This document shows positions 34,997 to 44,047 of a stretch of DNA of 64,000 nt, in pieces. Source of the DNA: DATMNR01 sp963702765 (GTDB lineage Bacteria; Chloroflexota; Ktedonobacteria; Ktedonobacterales; Ktedonobacteraceae). The DNA lies in NCBI GenBank assembly GCA_963702765.1, contig CAVPEB010000034.1, positions 3,754-67,753 of the forward strand, in the 5' to 3' direction. Both the position numbers and the translations under genes were made by a program. Every line of letters begins with the position of its first letter. Positions within the stretch are counted from its first letter, which is position 1. Under the pieces are notes generated by a model that ran no database searches, was not told where the DNA came from, and saw only the letters and a program-made list of their open reading frames with translations.

Positions 34997-35229
34997 GATG
35001 AGTGTTCCTCCTCCCAATCCATTGCACTGCACGTTCCGCTCTTTTGTCAACCTCATCTTTTCTCTTTTTCGCGCTAGCTTCCTTTCGTCATCTCAGCAAG
35101 GGTTTGTCAACAGGCTGGGTGGTTTATTAAGACTCAGTAAACATAGGGTATTGATCAGACCCAATAAGATTAGGTAGTTGTATCAAAAAACGTCTTAATA
35201 ACTGCGCAGATAATTCGCTACCAATGCAT

Positions 35230-35425
35230 CTAGCCTTTAACCACCACACTGCCATTGGTTAGCAGTTCGTTCATATGGTAGATCGGCTGAGCTGAATTGG
35301 GATTAAAGGTTGGTGCGAAGATCTGAACTTGGAACTGGTAGCAGGATTTAACCATACTCCATCAGTAGCTACAATCCTAAATGGATTAATTGAAGTCACT
35401 CCGTCAATTGTTACCGTAGCGGTAC
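35230..35425 (-). pseudogene. Degenerate protein-coding remnant next to the IS1182 end
   Basis: Two minus-strand frames read like pieces of one protein: TVTIDGVTSINPFRIVATDG, then after a shift FQVQIFAPTFNPNSAQPIYH and MNELLTNGSVVVKG-stop (TAG at 35230-35232). No start is present. The composition suggests the C-terminal end of a beta-rich protein. I do not recognise the family. The rest of 35120-35583 shows nothing else. Confidence 0.35.
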
Positions 35426-35583
35426 CTTACTTTAATAATGTAAGTCAGTCAAAAAGGGTCGAATTTTGTCGCATTTGGCAAAAGGACCATGTATGGTACG
35501 AGCTGTTACATAGTTGGATCATAATGATCCAATAAGAACACATCTTGGTCAGCATTTGACCAGACCAATGACAGGAAGTTTGG

Positions 35584-37167
35584 CTAGACAGATTTTTTTC
35601 TCTCGGCGTCTGCTGCTAATAGTGGGAAAAAGTAACCGGCAATTTGCCTGAGAACGGGAACGATGAGCCGGGGTGGAAGGTTATTTGAGTCTTTGACTTC
35701 GGCCGGGAGCTGCACCCCCATCTCTTTGGCCTTAGCGATAAGGGCGGGTCCAATGTGCTTGCCCAGGCCACTTAGCCCCTTACCTACGACCTCAAGATCC
35801 ATCGACCATTCAGGCACTGGACGCGGCTTCATGGTGGCCCAGGTATTCGGGTCGCGAGGCCTGGTGAGCGAGAAGACGTGGTCGAACGTACGGGCCGAGG
35901 CATCTCGCCGGGTAAATGCCTGACCCAGTCCCCAGGTCTTGCGTAGCGTGGCGATCAGGGAGGTATGGCGGTATTCCTCGTTATAGACCGACCCCGGTTC
36001 GACCCACGGCGAGACGATAATCGCCGGTACCCGGTATCCGGAGCGGTCGAAGGTGAACCCGCATTCGCCAGGCTGCGCGGACGGATCCGGTGGCGAGACT
36101 GGCCCTGGAAGAACGTGATCGTACGTACCGCCGGGCTCGTCCCACCCGATCAGCAGGGCGGTGTTCCACACGTTGGTGCCGGTCTGAGAGGTGGCGGACC
36201 GGTAGGCACTGTACACTCGGTTCAGGAAGTCCTCACCTGACAGCATCGAGGATGGGTTGTCTACTTTGATATCGACCTGATCCGAGAACGATCTGCCCAT
36301 CGCCGGGTGGTAGTCCCCGTGGCCTGCCAGCATGTTTGGCTCAATGAGTGAAAAGTCCGGCAACGTGCCCGCCGCGGCGTCCTTCTCGAACTCGGCAAAT
36401 GGCACGAAGTGGGTGGCCAGCCGGTCCTTCAGTCGGGGAAAGTGGATCACCCCAGTGAACGACACTGGCATCGGTTCCATGACGTAGACCTTCCAGGTTT
36501 TGCCATTGGCCTCCAGTCGCTCGAAGATCGTCTCGGCATCGTTCTTTGTGAGCCACTTGGAAGCCGGGCTGTTCACGACCAAACCCGACGAGGTGGCCGC
36601 CATCCAGAACGACCGGTTCATGAAGGTCTGGGACGGCACTTCGCAGAACCAGTGGTCGAAGACCCCGAAGTCCCGAGCGAGGCCGTTGAGCACAGGAAGC
36701 TGCTCTGGCGTGCAACCAGTCATAATGTGGGCGTACTCTTCATAGGTGGGCTGGTGGCCAACCTCACCGGTGAAGGTTGAGATGTAGTCGGTGACGAACC
36801 CATCCATCGTGGGTACCGCCCCCGGTGGTGGCGCATTCCAAGGAGCCGTCACGGCATCACCGATCTTGAAACGGTTGTGGTCGTCGATGACGTTGAACAG
36901 TTGGGTGTTGGTATGGAAGTACTCCTCACCCGAGTCCGGGTTTGGCGAATCCATGTCGGTGGCGACGGTGTACGGAACCACCTTACGCTCTGCGCCATGC
37001 TCAGCCCACGCGGGAATGGGGTTGCTCAAGTCCTTGCCAATGACTCCGTCGAAGTTCTTGCCATCCTCCGGTCCGTACAGGTGCCCCAGCACGTTGTCCA
37101 GGGAGCGGTTCTCAAATAACACCACCACGACATGATCCAGGGCATGCTCTGGTCCCATACTATTCAT
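35584..37167 (-). CDS. Phosphoesterase family protein (phospholipase C/acid phosphatase-like)
   Basis: The 527-residue protein has HVVVVLFENRSLDNVLGHLY near the N-terminus, the metal/active-site motif of the PF04185 phosphoesterases. Further family blocks are FDHWFCEVPSQTFMNRSFW, SLIEPNMLAGHGDYHPA, LLIGWDEPGGTYDHVLPGP and GYRVPAIIVSPWVEPG. The likely activity is hydrolysis of phospholipid or phosphate monoester. GAGGAGG supports ATG 37167. An upstream in-frame hydrophobic stretch could be a signal peptide (ATG near 37236) but has no ribosome-binding site. The gene is markedly G+C rich and lies among insertion sequences, so it may have been acquired. Confidence 0.83.
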   Translation of the reverse strand: MNSMGPEHALDHVVVVLFENRSLDNVLGHLYGPEDGKNFDGVIGKDLSNPIPAWAEHGAERKVVPYTVATDMDSPNPDSGEEYFHTNTQLFNVIDDHNRFKIGDAVTAPWNAPPPGAVPTMDGFVTDYISTFTGEVGHQPTYEEYAHIMTGCTPEQLPVLNGLARDFGVFDHWFCEVPSQTFMNRSFWMAATSSGLVVNSPASKWLTKNDAETIFERLEANGKTWKVYVMEPMPVSFTGVIHFPRLKDRLATHFVPFAEFEKDAAAGTLPDFSLIEPNMLAGHGDYHPAMGRSFSDQVDIKVDNPSSMLSGEDFLNRVYSAYRSATSQTGTNVWNTALLIGWDEPGGTYDHVLPGPVSPPDPSAQPGECGFTFDRSGYRVPAIIVSPWVEPGSVYNEEYRHTSLIATLRKTWGLGQAFTRRDASARTFDHVFSLTRPRDPNTWATMKPRPVPEWSMDLEVVGKGLSGLGKHIGPALIAKAKEMGVQLPAEVKDSNNLPPRLIVPVLRQIAGYFFPLLAADAERKKSV

Positions 37168-37672
37168 TGCGAAACCCTCCTCATAACACTTCGTGAGTAA
37201 CAAGACAAAAAATGTCGTAAGCACAGCTATCACCATGCTACGATGGTTGTGGCGGATAATGCTGCTCAGCCGTATCCTGTACACTGTTTGAGCGAAGCAC
37301 AATCAGATCTGTAACATCGACCCCTGCAATGACTACAGGTCACTGAGGGTGTTTGCTACCCTGCCTGTAGAGGATACCCTGATTGAGAAAACAACCATAA
37401 TTATCTAGTATAAGATGTGAAGCGTGAAAATACATCCCTTAAATGCACTATTTTACCTGTAGAGCCCACAAATTTGCTCAGTTGGATCGTATATTCGCAC
37501 TGGACGTGGTTGACGCGTCCGTATTGGGTGTATAGGCTTTTCCCCTGATGGCTTGACTGAGATTACTCTGTCGGCTTGAAGGAGTGCCTTCTTTACTGTT
37601 GAGCATTGTCAGTGGGGGTTTTCAACACGCTGGTCCGATTTCTGCGATGAAAACAACGGTCATGCGTTGATT
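37168..37672. other. Intergenic region without a supported gene
   Basis: About 500 bases between the phosphoesterase start and the end of the ISL3 remnant. No ORF with convincing composition is visible. It may include the missing 3' end of the ISL3 element in unrecognisable form. Confidence 0.4.
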
Positions 37673-39167
37673 CTAAGCAAACGAGCGACGAAATACGATG
37701 TCTCGTACGACACTCAGAACAAACCCCTGCAACTCGCGGATCTGGCTGGCTCTGGCTGATGAAAGCCAGTCGTCGAGCTTTTCTCCGGTGCGTGTTCGCA
37801 GCATATTCGCGAACTGCTGAACCAGTGTATATGCCTGATCCACCTCAGAGTGCAGAGATCGAAGCAGAGCAAGCGTTTCCTGTTCTTCAAAGGAAAGTTC
37901 TTCGGTAGGACGGCGAAGAAACAGGAAAACCAGCGTGTCGTGCAAGCACAGGAGGGCGTGGAAGATAACGGTAGTTTGTTAGGATTCTTTCGTCCTTCTG
38001 GCAGGGAACGAGCAAGTTGCTTATGAACGAGCCTATATGAGAGTGGGTAGCCTGCCGCTACCAGTTCTCGATGCAACTGGGCGATAGTGTGGCAGCCTGC
38101 TTCCCACCGTTCGCGCAGGAATGGCAGATGTGAATCAAGTTCCATCCTGTGTTGGCGCGGTTGTTGTTCGGGAAATGCGTCACTGTTCAACCAGCGCGAG
38201 ACCGTCGCATGGCCTCTCCCAACCTGGTTGGCGATGGCTGTCTGCGAGAAACCAAGCTTGCGTAAGGTCACGACGTGCTGGTACCCCGCCAGACGCTCCT
38301 CTCGCTTCGCCTGGCTCAGCGCGGCAGCTTTTGGACTTACTTTCGGCGGCTGTCTGGGTTGCGCAGTTTCCAGTGATGTGGCTCTTGACTCCTCAGTTTG
38401 GTGGGTCCGATACACTGCCAGATGACGTGCCAGCAATCCCTCTAGGGCTTCTCCAAGATTTTTCAACACGTGGAACCTGTCCGCACACTGGATGGCTTGG
38501 GGAGCACCACTGGCTGCCGCAGAAGCATAGTCGCCGCCGCGATCCCGACCCGACCCGCGTCAATTTCCGGATGCGCACTCATCCAAGCAGCGGCGGTTTC
38601 TTTCTTGCGATCAGGCAAGAGGTCGATTGTCTGATGGCTTTGCATATCTACCAGGATCGTGCCGAATTTCCTTCCACGACGGAAAGAGAAATCGTCTATT
38701 CCAAGCTCCGAGACGTGTTCTACGGGCAGTGTTGGAAGTGCCATGATGCGTCGGAGAATCGTCGTCCTGCACGTCTGTATCCCCAAGCGATCCGTGACAC
38801 GGACCCCAAGTCTGCCGCCAGTGGCCAGACCAAGGACCTGAACAATCTGATACAGACGCCGTGTCACCCGTGCCCACGGTTCAACAAAAGGAGTCAGGCG
38901 CTCCGCAAAGATTTTCCGAGCACAGGTTGAGACCTGACAAAAGAACTTCCTCACACAGACGAGCATGCACACGTGCTGTCCTCCACAGGGCAAGTCTATG
39001 AGTCTTCGGATGTAACGGCTGTGAACACGTGAGGCACAGACACCACAGAGTGGACAACAGGCACGCATCTGCACGGAAACCGCAGTCAGAGTGAGAACCT
39101 CATCGATCATCTCGATCTCTGTCACCGCCAATCCATTCGGCAAAGCCAACGCAACAGGCACTTTCAT
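37673..39167 (-). pseudogene. ISL3-family transposase, frameshifted and 3'-truncated
   Basis: The first frame (39167 to about 38545) has the ISL3 zinc-binding N-terminus (CCPLCGVCASRVHSRYIRRL, FFCQVSTCARKIFAERLTPF) and the DDE start (ELGIDDFSFRRGRKFGTILV). A repeated TCGGG at about 38550-38560 shifts the frame; the next frame resumes RDRGGDYASAA, CADRFHVLKNLGEALEGLL. A second shift near 37950 leads to LVFLFLRRPTEELSFEEQET and LDDWLSSARASQIRELQGF. It then ends at 37673 without the usual terminal NGQ-EGQVNRLK block. At least two frameshifts and the lost end make it inactive. Confidence 0.8.
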
Positions 39168-39343
39168 CTTTTTTATGTGATCCTTCTACAATTTTCTGTC
39201 TTCTATTTCTACAGCAGCAGATGTGATCGGAGCAGAAAGCGCAGGGGGTGAGCCTGGTGGCCCACGCGCGACGCGGGTCTGCGTCGTGCGTGACCAGATT
39301 GAGTTCGGCAACACCGGCCACCCGGAGACAATAGAAGTGGCTG

Positions 39344-40343
39344 TTAGCCGGAAAGCCCCCCGAGCAGGCGCACGGCGTTCCCAGAGTAGACCGCAGCCAT
39401 ATCCTCTCTGGTAAGACCGGCCGAGTCGATGTCCGCTATCGTCGCCTCGACCGAGTTCGAAGGTCCAAGAGGCATGTCGGTGCCGAAGAGCACGTGCTCG
39501 CGGGCCGAAGAACTCGAGGACGCAGCGAACCGCGTGTGGCGCGCCGAACAGCGCTGTGTCGACGTGGAACCTCCGGAAGTAGTCGAGCGGCGGCTGCGGA
39601 AGTCGGTCCTTGACCTGCCGATAGCCTGGGCCCATCGCGAGTCGGGCGGAGAAGTGCGGCACCATGCCGCCACCGTGGTGCGCGATCACGAGCTGGCGCG
39701 GGTGACGCTCCATGTGCCCGGAATAGACGAGGCGTGCAAGGGCGGCGGCGGTCTCGTAAGGCCAGCCGAGTGACCACCACAGGCCAAAGTCGGACCTGCT
39801 CTCGGCCGGATAGTCGGCCCACGCTGCGCTGCGCGTCGGGTGAAGCCACACGGCGCGGCCGGCATCCTCGAGCCTGGTGAACAGCGGCTCGAAGCGTGGA
39901 TCGTCGAGCGCCAAACCCAGGACGTTGGTATACAGCTGTGCGCCCAGCGCGCCGAGCTGAGTCAGGGCGCGGTCGAGCTCGCGCAAGGCGAGCTCGACGT
40001 CCGAGAGCGGCAGCGCGGCCGCGAATCCGGCGAAGCGATCCGGAAACCGCTGGACTAGTTCCGCCATCTCGTCATTGGCGATGCGGGCAAACTCCGCCGA
40101 AACTTCCGGCGGCCCGGCCTCTTCAAGCGGCGGCACGGCAAGCACCAGGACCTGTGCGTAATCGCCGTACGGCTCGATCTTTCGCCACCTCGCGTCCAGA
40201 TCGGTCAGCACAGGATCGAAGGAGAAGACCCCCTGACGGTAGTAGTCGAGCCGGTTTGGTGCCATGGTTTTCTCGAGCTGCCGCTCCAGCCGCTCGAGAT
40301 ACGAACGAGGCAGGATGTGCGCGAACGCATCGATCTTCCGCAT
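39344..40343 (-). pseudogene. Amidohydrolase family protein (ACMSD-like) with a frameshift
   Basis: From ATG 40343 the frame reads MRKIDAFAHILPRSYLERLE, with FPDRFAGFAAALPLSD, AVWLHPTRSAAWADYP and LVIAHHGGGMVPHFSARLAM, typical of the amidohydrolase_2 (aminocarboxymuconate-semialdehyde decarboxylase-like) TIM barrel. Near 39500, at CVLEFFGP, one extra C shifts the frame; the neighbouring frame gives REHVLFGTDMPLGPSNSVEA and ends RLLGGLSG at 39344. The unshifted frame instead runs to 39186 with non-homologous residues. Motifs before the shift are intact, but the final metal-binding Asp (GTDMP) is lost. The gene is very G+C rich, suggesting acquisition. Confidence 0.75.
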
Positions 40344-41288
40344 GTTTAAATCCTTTGTCGAATGGGAGACTCGTCTGGTTGAATGTTGCGAGCGAAGCCG
40401 AGGTCGTCGCTTGGAGCCACGTCAGTTCGCCACGGGTGAGCACCTCGGCAGCCTCGCTCGGCGTGCATGGACACGCGCGCCCCCTGATCGCCTGGCGCGC
40501 GGGATGTTCGCGCCCACAACGGCTGTGGTCGCCAGTGCGATCGGCGGACCGAGCACACGTTTGCCGGCCGCGAGCGTTCCTCGTCGCCGTCTGGCTGCCG
40601 CCACGGCCCTCGGTGTTACTGGGTGGGAGTCTTCGATGAGGGTCCCTTCTGTGTGTACAGCATCGGGTTGCTCAGAGCGCGCCCAGTTTCTCCCCTGGAA
40701 TACGGCAGGATAGGTCCGCATGATGCGTCGTGCGCGATGTCCGCAGATGTATTGTGCCACAATCCGCCCAAGACCAGCAAGACCTTATCCGAAAACCGAA
40801 GACTTGGCCGTCTATGGCGAATTGTTACCCTAAAACGGGAATAGGGTTCTGTCCCTGGCCACCGTTCAGGAGTGAGCCTTTTCAGGTGTGCACAATGAAA
40901 ATGCGACTCGATCATGTGAGTCGAGTGCTGCCAAAATGAGAACGAAGTTGACCCTCAATAGCTCTCCTCAGACATTTTTCGTCTAGCCATACTGTTTGAG
41001 CTTCTCCCAATCTGCATGGGTTGGTGGGGCAAAAGCTCTCACTGACGGTTTATGAGTGCCGGGTGACGAGCTCCTCTAGGAGGTGCAACCCGACACTTGC
41101 AATAAAAGGCGGTGCTTAGAGAAAGACTGGAGTGAACCCATTTGACTGGTTCATGCACACATGTGGTGCTTCGATCAAGGGCTATGAAAATGATCTCCGC
41201 AGTCCCTGGCCAGAGTCCCATGCTGCAATGAGAAGCCATGTGCTATAGTAAGCCTAAGTTTCGATTGGGAAGGTAGGTTTTCTTTCTG
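40344..41288. other. G+C-rich then mixed region without a supported gene
   Basis: 40344-40640 continues the high G+C of the amidohydrolase and has overlapping open frames on the minus strand with no recognisable family. 40640-41288 returns to lower G+C. A weak hairpin (41055-41096, AGGAG and CCCG arms) is the only structure seen. It may be the eroded edge of the acquired segment. Confidence 0.4.
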
Positions 41289-41717
41289 ATGGCCATCTCT
41301 CACTTTGTAGTGACCCTGGTTGATCGCATGATGACATGGGTCTATGAAAAGAGCGACGGACGGCTCGGAAGTCGCCTGGGGAACATGGGCATGTTGGTCC
41401 TCCAGACCACCGGGCGCAAAAGCGGCGAGAAGCGCAGTCACACCTTGCAATATATGCCTGATGGAGCCAGGTATGTGATCGTGGCCAGCAATAACGGGCA
41501 AGATCGTCATCCAGGCTGGTATCACAACCTCCTCAGCAATCCTCACGTGAGCATCCAGATTGGACGCCGCCGGCAGGCCGCGCTGGCCACCGTGGCCGGA
41601 CCGGAGGAGTACGCCCAGCTGTGGCCGCGGCTGATTGCCCAGAATCCCCCGTGGGAATCGTATGCCAAACGCACGACTCGCAAGATTCCCGTGGTGATCT
41701 TGCATCCGCTAGCCTGA
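41289..41717 (+). CDS. Deazaflavin (F420)-dependent nitroreductase family protein
   Basis: The 142-residue split-barrel protein contains LGNMGMLVLQTTGRKSGEKR, where GRKSG is the F420-phosphate contact, YVIVASNNGQDRHPGWYHNL and LLSNPHVSIQIGRR, all diagnostic of the Ddn/nitroreductase family. These use F420H2 to reduce quinones or nitro compounds. Full length is present. A GGAAGG site lies a little far upstream, so translation may be modest. No F420 biosynthesis gene lies nearby. Confidence 0.82.
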   Translation: MAISHFVVTLVDRMMTWVYEKSDGRLGSRLGNMGMLVLQTTGRKSGEKRSHTLQYMPDGARYVIVASNNGQDRHPGWYHNLLSNPHVSIQIGRRRQAALATVAGPEEYAQLWPRLIAQNPPWESYAKRTTRKIPVVILHPLA

Positions 41718-41930
41718 AAGAGGAGAGCGTTGGGAACGTCGAATCACCACATGTGTGCCAGACTCACCATTGAGAGCAAAAGCGGCTCACTCTTCTTGCA
41801 TAGAGGGTAATGCGTGAGAATGCACATCCAGAGTCATCGCGAACTGGCTATGCACGAGAATTTCTTGTACTACCTTCGGGTGAACTATTTTTGCAAGTAA
41901 AATAGTCGTCGCGCTGTCTCCGACATCACT

Positions 41931-42470
41931 TTACACGCCAAGAAGAGATTTTATCTGAAATGCTTTGATGATCTGAATGATCCCATAAACGAGCGCGAAT
42001 AGTCCAAGCAACCACACAATCGACAAAATGCTTGATGACGGGTGGAGAAAGAAGACGATGCCTATGATGATTGACAGAATTCCACCGACTATTGCCAACC
42101 ATTCGATACCATTAGCTCTTAACAATGCCGAAATCACGCTAAAAAATCCGGCAATGATGAGCCATAATGCGACAAGGTAGAAGATTAACAGAGCCACGTT
42201 TCCCGGGTGGATGAAACTCAGGACTCCTATCACAATACCCACAATCCCTATCAGAAACACAATCAACCATGCTCTCGACGACTTGCGCTCCTGCAATGAA
42301 ACGACGATAGCCAGAATTCCATCTATCAGGACATATGCGCCAAAGAGGTATACGAGAAATAAGAGCGTAAATTCAACCGAAATGAGGGCCATAATGCCGA
42401 AAAGGAGCGCGATGATCCCACGCAATAATATCAGTACCCAGTACTGGCGTGGTGTCTCTACTACAACCAT
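41931..42470 (-). CDS. HdeD-family (DUF308) membrane protein
   Basis: The 179-residue protein has six helices in three similar pairs. The repeated pattern of a Gly-containing helix followed by a proline loop (LSFIHPGNVALLIFYLVALW; VFFLHPSSSILSIVWLLGLF) is characteristic of HdeD/DUF308 proteins, which are linked to acid or general stress in enterics. Function in this phylum is unproven. ATAGGAG gives ATG 42470 rather than 42503. Confidence 0.82.
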   Translation of the reverse strand: MVVVETPRQYWVLILLRGIIALLFGIMALISVEFTLLFLVYLFGAYVLIDGILAIVVSLQERKSSRAWLIVFLIGIVGIVIGVLSFIHPGNVALLIFYLVALWLIIAGFFSVISALLRANGIEWLAIVGGILSIIIGIVFFLHPSSSILSIVWLLGLFALVYGIIQIIKAFQIKSLLGV

Positions 42471-42634
42471 ATCAATTCTCCTATTGAAAAAATACTCAGG
42501 CAAGATCGATAATGAACTTGACAGGCAACTCCAGTCCTGTCATGCTGAGGCAACGAGACGCTTCGTTGCCTTGTGTGCTAGACCCTTCGCTTTGCTCAAT
42601 CCGACACAATGACAATTCTATCTTACCGCATGGC

Positions 42635-42721
42635 TTAAAGCAATGCAAAAGCGAGGGCAAGCAAGACAATCATGAGACCGAAAGCAATTGCAAGGTACGT
42701 TGAAAGGCGTTGTTGTTGCAT
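42635..42721 (-). CDS. 28-residue single-helix membrane peptide
   Basis: MQQQRLSTYLAIAFGLMIVL followed by LALAFALL-stop is one strongly hydrophobic helix behind a short polar head. AAAAGGAGAATGTC precedes the ATG with ideal spacing, which is the main evidence that it is translated. It has no recognisable homology and could be a small regulator or stress peptide. Confidence 0.5.
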   Translation of the reverse strand: MQQQRLSTYLAIAFGLMIVLLALAFALL

Positions 42722-42852
42722 GACATTCTCCTTTTAAATCAGGTCGAAACGCTCGGCATAGATACTGCCCGTAAACACTCCCAGTTACACAAAGGCTTGC
42801 AATTACTTTGTTCTACACCTATAGTCCAGGGCGGCCTAAAAAGAGGCGATGT

Positions 42853-42950
42853 TGAGCCGACCAACGGCTACTCTCTCAGATTCAGGGTACTCGAAAAAAT
42901 GAGATAGAGCTATACCCTTCAGGTGGTAAATAGGTAATAGATTTTGACAG
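42853..42950 (+). repeat. Diverged repeat, copy A
   Basis: This about 100-base stretch (gagccgaccaacggctac through gtaatagattttgaca) aligns along its length with 48005-48102 in the same orientation. Shared blocks include GAGCC, TACYCTCT, GCTATACC and GTAATAGATT. It lies upstream of the 43283 LuxR remnant. The remaining 42722-43279 sequence shows no gene. Confidence 0.5.
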
Positions 42951-43282
42951 CAGCTAGTTACAATCGATGAGATGAAGGCCTTTATGCCTCGGGTAATGTC
43001 AACGAAAAAGACTTCTATAAATTGCTATAGATGTGATAATGTGCTATGCTTTTTATAGATTTTGATGCAGAGATGGTTGAAGCGCTGTCTCACTCAAGCG
43101 GGCATAACATAGATCGTTTTTACCCGCATCGTGCCTTGAGAGCATCGTAAATAGTGACGCTTATAGATGAAACTGAATTTGACCGGTTGAGAAATCAAAG
43201 CCCACCTGTTCCTAAATTTTTCAAGGGCATCCGTTTTATAGTCAATATTCTTGTTGTCCTTTCGAAAGGACTAAGCTAAGTG

Positions 43283-43414
43283 ATGAATAAAACAGAGCAT
43301 CCTGCTTCCCTGTTCCCACCAGATACAATTTCAATCGACACCTTGATGCGAACGAAATTCTTCCGTCCACGTGTTAGTAGCGATGTCATTTCTCGAGACA
43401 GTCGATTGGCTTCC
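43283..43414 (+). pseudogene. N-terminal fragment of a MalT-like LuxR regulator
   Basis: The frame opens MNKTEHPASLFPPDTISIDT then LMRTKFFRPRVSSDVISR. RTKFF-PR-x-S-D-x-x-x-R is the usual start of the large STAND-ATPase LuxR regulators abundant in Ktedonobacteria. Nothing resembling the Walker A region follows, and the frame closes at 43498 inside the tail of the opposing gene. At most 45 residues survive from a protein normally of about 900-1,000. Confidence 0.45.
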
Positions 43415-43444
43415 TCCAGGATCGCGAGAGCCTGTGCAGCCACA

Positions 43445-43924
43445 TTATGGTCTGATGAGTATACCAGCTGCGATGATGAAGAGAAAAATAAGTGTTGACA
43501 CGATTATTGTGACAATGAGGAGTATTCTGCGCTCGAAGTATAAGGAGACTAATGAAAATAAAACCACAATAAATAAGAATGCAGCGGCAGAACAAATACC
43601 GTAGAATGGCAGAATATATAACCATGAGGGCTCATCTGTTGGGCGATAGCGAAGTCCTACATATCCCCACGGCACTATGATTAATGCGTTCACGAGAATT
43701 GCTGGCACATTTACTCTGATTTGCTGTATGAGAATTTTCTTTCTCTCTTTAAATAAAAAGCTCAAATTCTCCTGTCTTTGTTGGGCATCCTCAATCTTAT
43801 TGGAAAACTGTTTACACTCATCAAAGCAACTTGCAACGACTTGCTGTTGGAGTGCGATGGTGACGGCGAGAACTGTCGCCAACGTCCCATAGAGATCAGC
43901 AAGAATATTCGATTCACTCAACAT
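43445..43924 (-). CDS. Uncharacterised membrane protein
   Basis: The 159-residue protein has a helical N-terminus (ILADLYGTLATVLAVTIALQ) with a cytosolic stretch (CKQFSNKIEDAQQRQENL), then three helices (about 72-92, 104-125, 134-156). It is not a family I recognise. AGGAG eight bases before the ATG supports the start. Its 3' end abuts the LuxR fragment, so the deletion that truncated that gene ended here. Confidence 0.6.
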   Translation of the reverse strand: MLSESNILADLYGTLATVLAVTIALQQQVVASCFDECKQFSNKIEDAQQRQENLSFLFKERKKILIQQIRVNVPAILVNALIIVPWGYVGLRYRPTDEPSWLYILPFYGICSAAAFLFIVVLFSLVSLYFERRILLIVTIIVSTLIFLFIIAAGILIRP

Positions 43925-44047
43925 CTGATAGCTCCTGATATTTCATTTCGTCTCACCTGACGATTTAGTCCTGCATATATTATACTAGCCGGCACCTGGT
44001 GCTGGCGGTACTTCCTTACGGGCTGCTTCAGACACACAGCCAAGGTC

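Larger units (their letters stand above)
31966..35119 (-). mobile_element. IS1182-family element, interrupted by an IS630 element
   Basis: The ends form an imperfect terminal inverted repeat: CCCAGCCTGTTGAAAAACTC from 31966 and, on the other strand from 35119, CCCAGCCTGTTGACAAACCC; about 23 of 26 bases match. Removing the IS630 element with one TA leaves about 1,960 bp, a usual size for IS1182. The transposase reads leftward and is frameshifted. No target-site duplication is evident in the flanks (AACGT on the left, TGGTT on the right). Confidence 0.8.

Noticed and set aside
31950..35130. Target-site duplication around the IS1182 element
   Set aside because: The flanking bases on the two sides do not match; duplication may have decayed or been lost.
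35329..35535. A 68-codon plus-strand ORF
   Set aside because: It is antisense to the two-frame remnant at 35230-35425 and has no ribosome-binding site.
38121..38930. A 269-codon plus-strand ORF
   Set aside because: It is the mirror of the ISL3 transposase in G+C-rich sequence; it has no recognisable domains or ribosome-binding site.
39896..40639. A 247-codon plus-strand ORF, Arg/Pro/Ala-rich
   Set aside because: It is antisense to the amidohydrolase in very high G+C DNA, where long spurious ORFs are common; composition is not protein-like.
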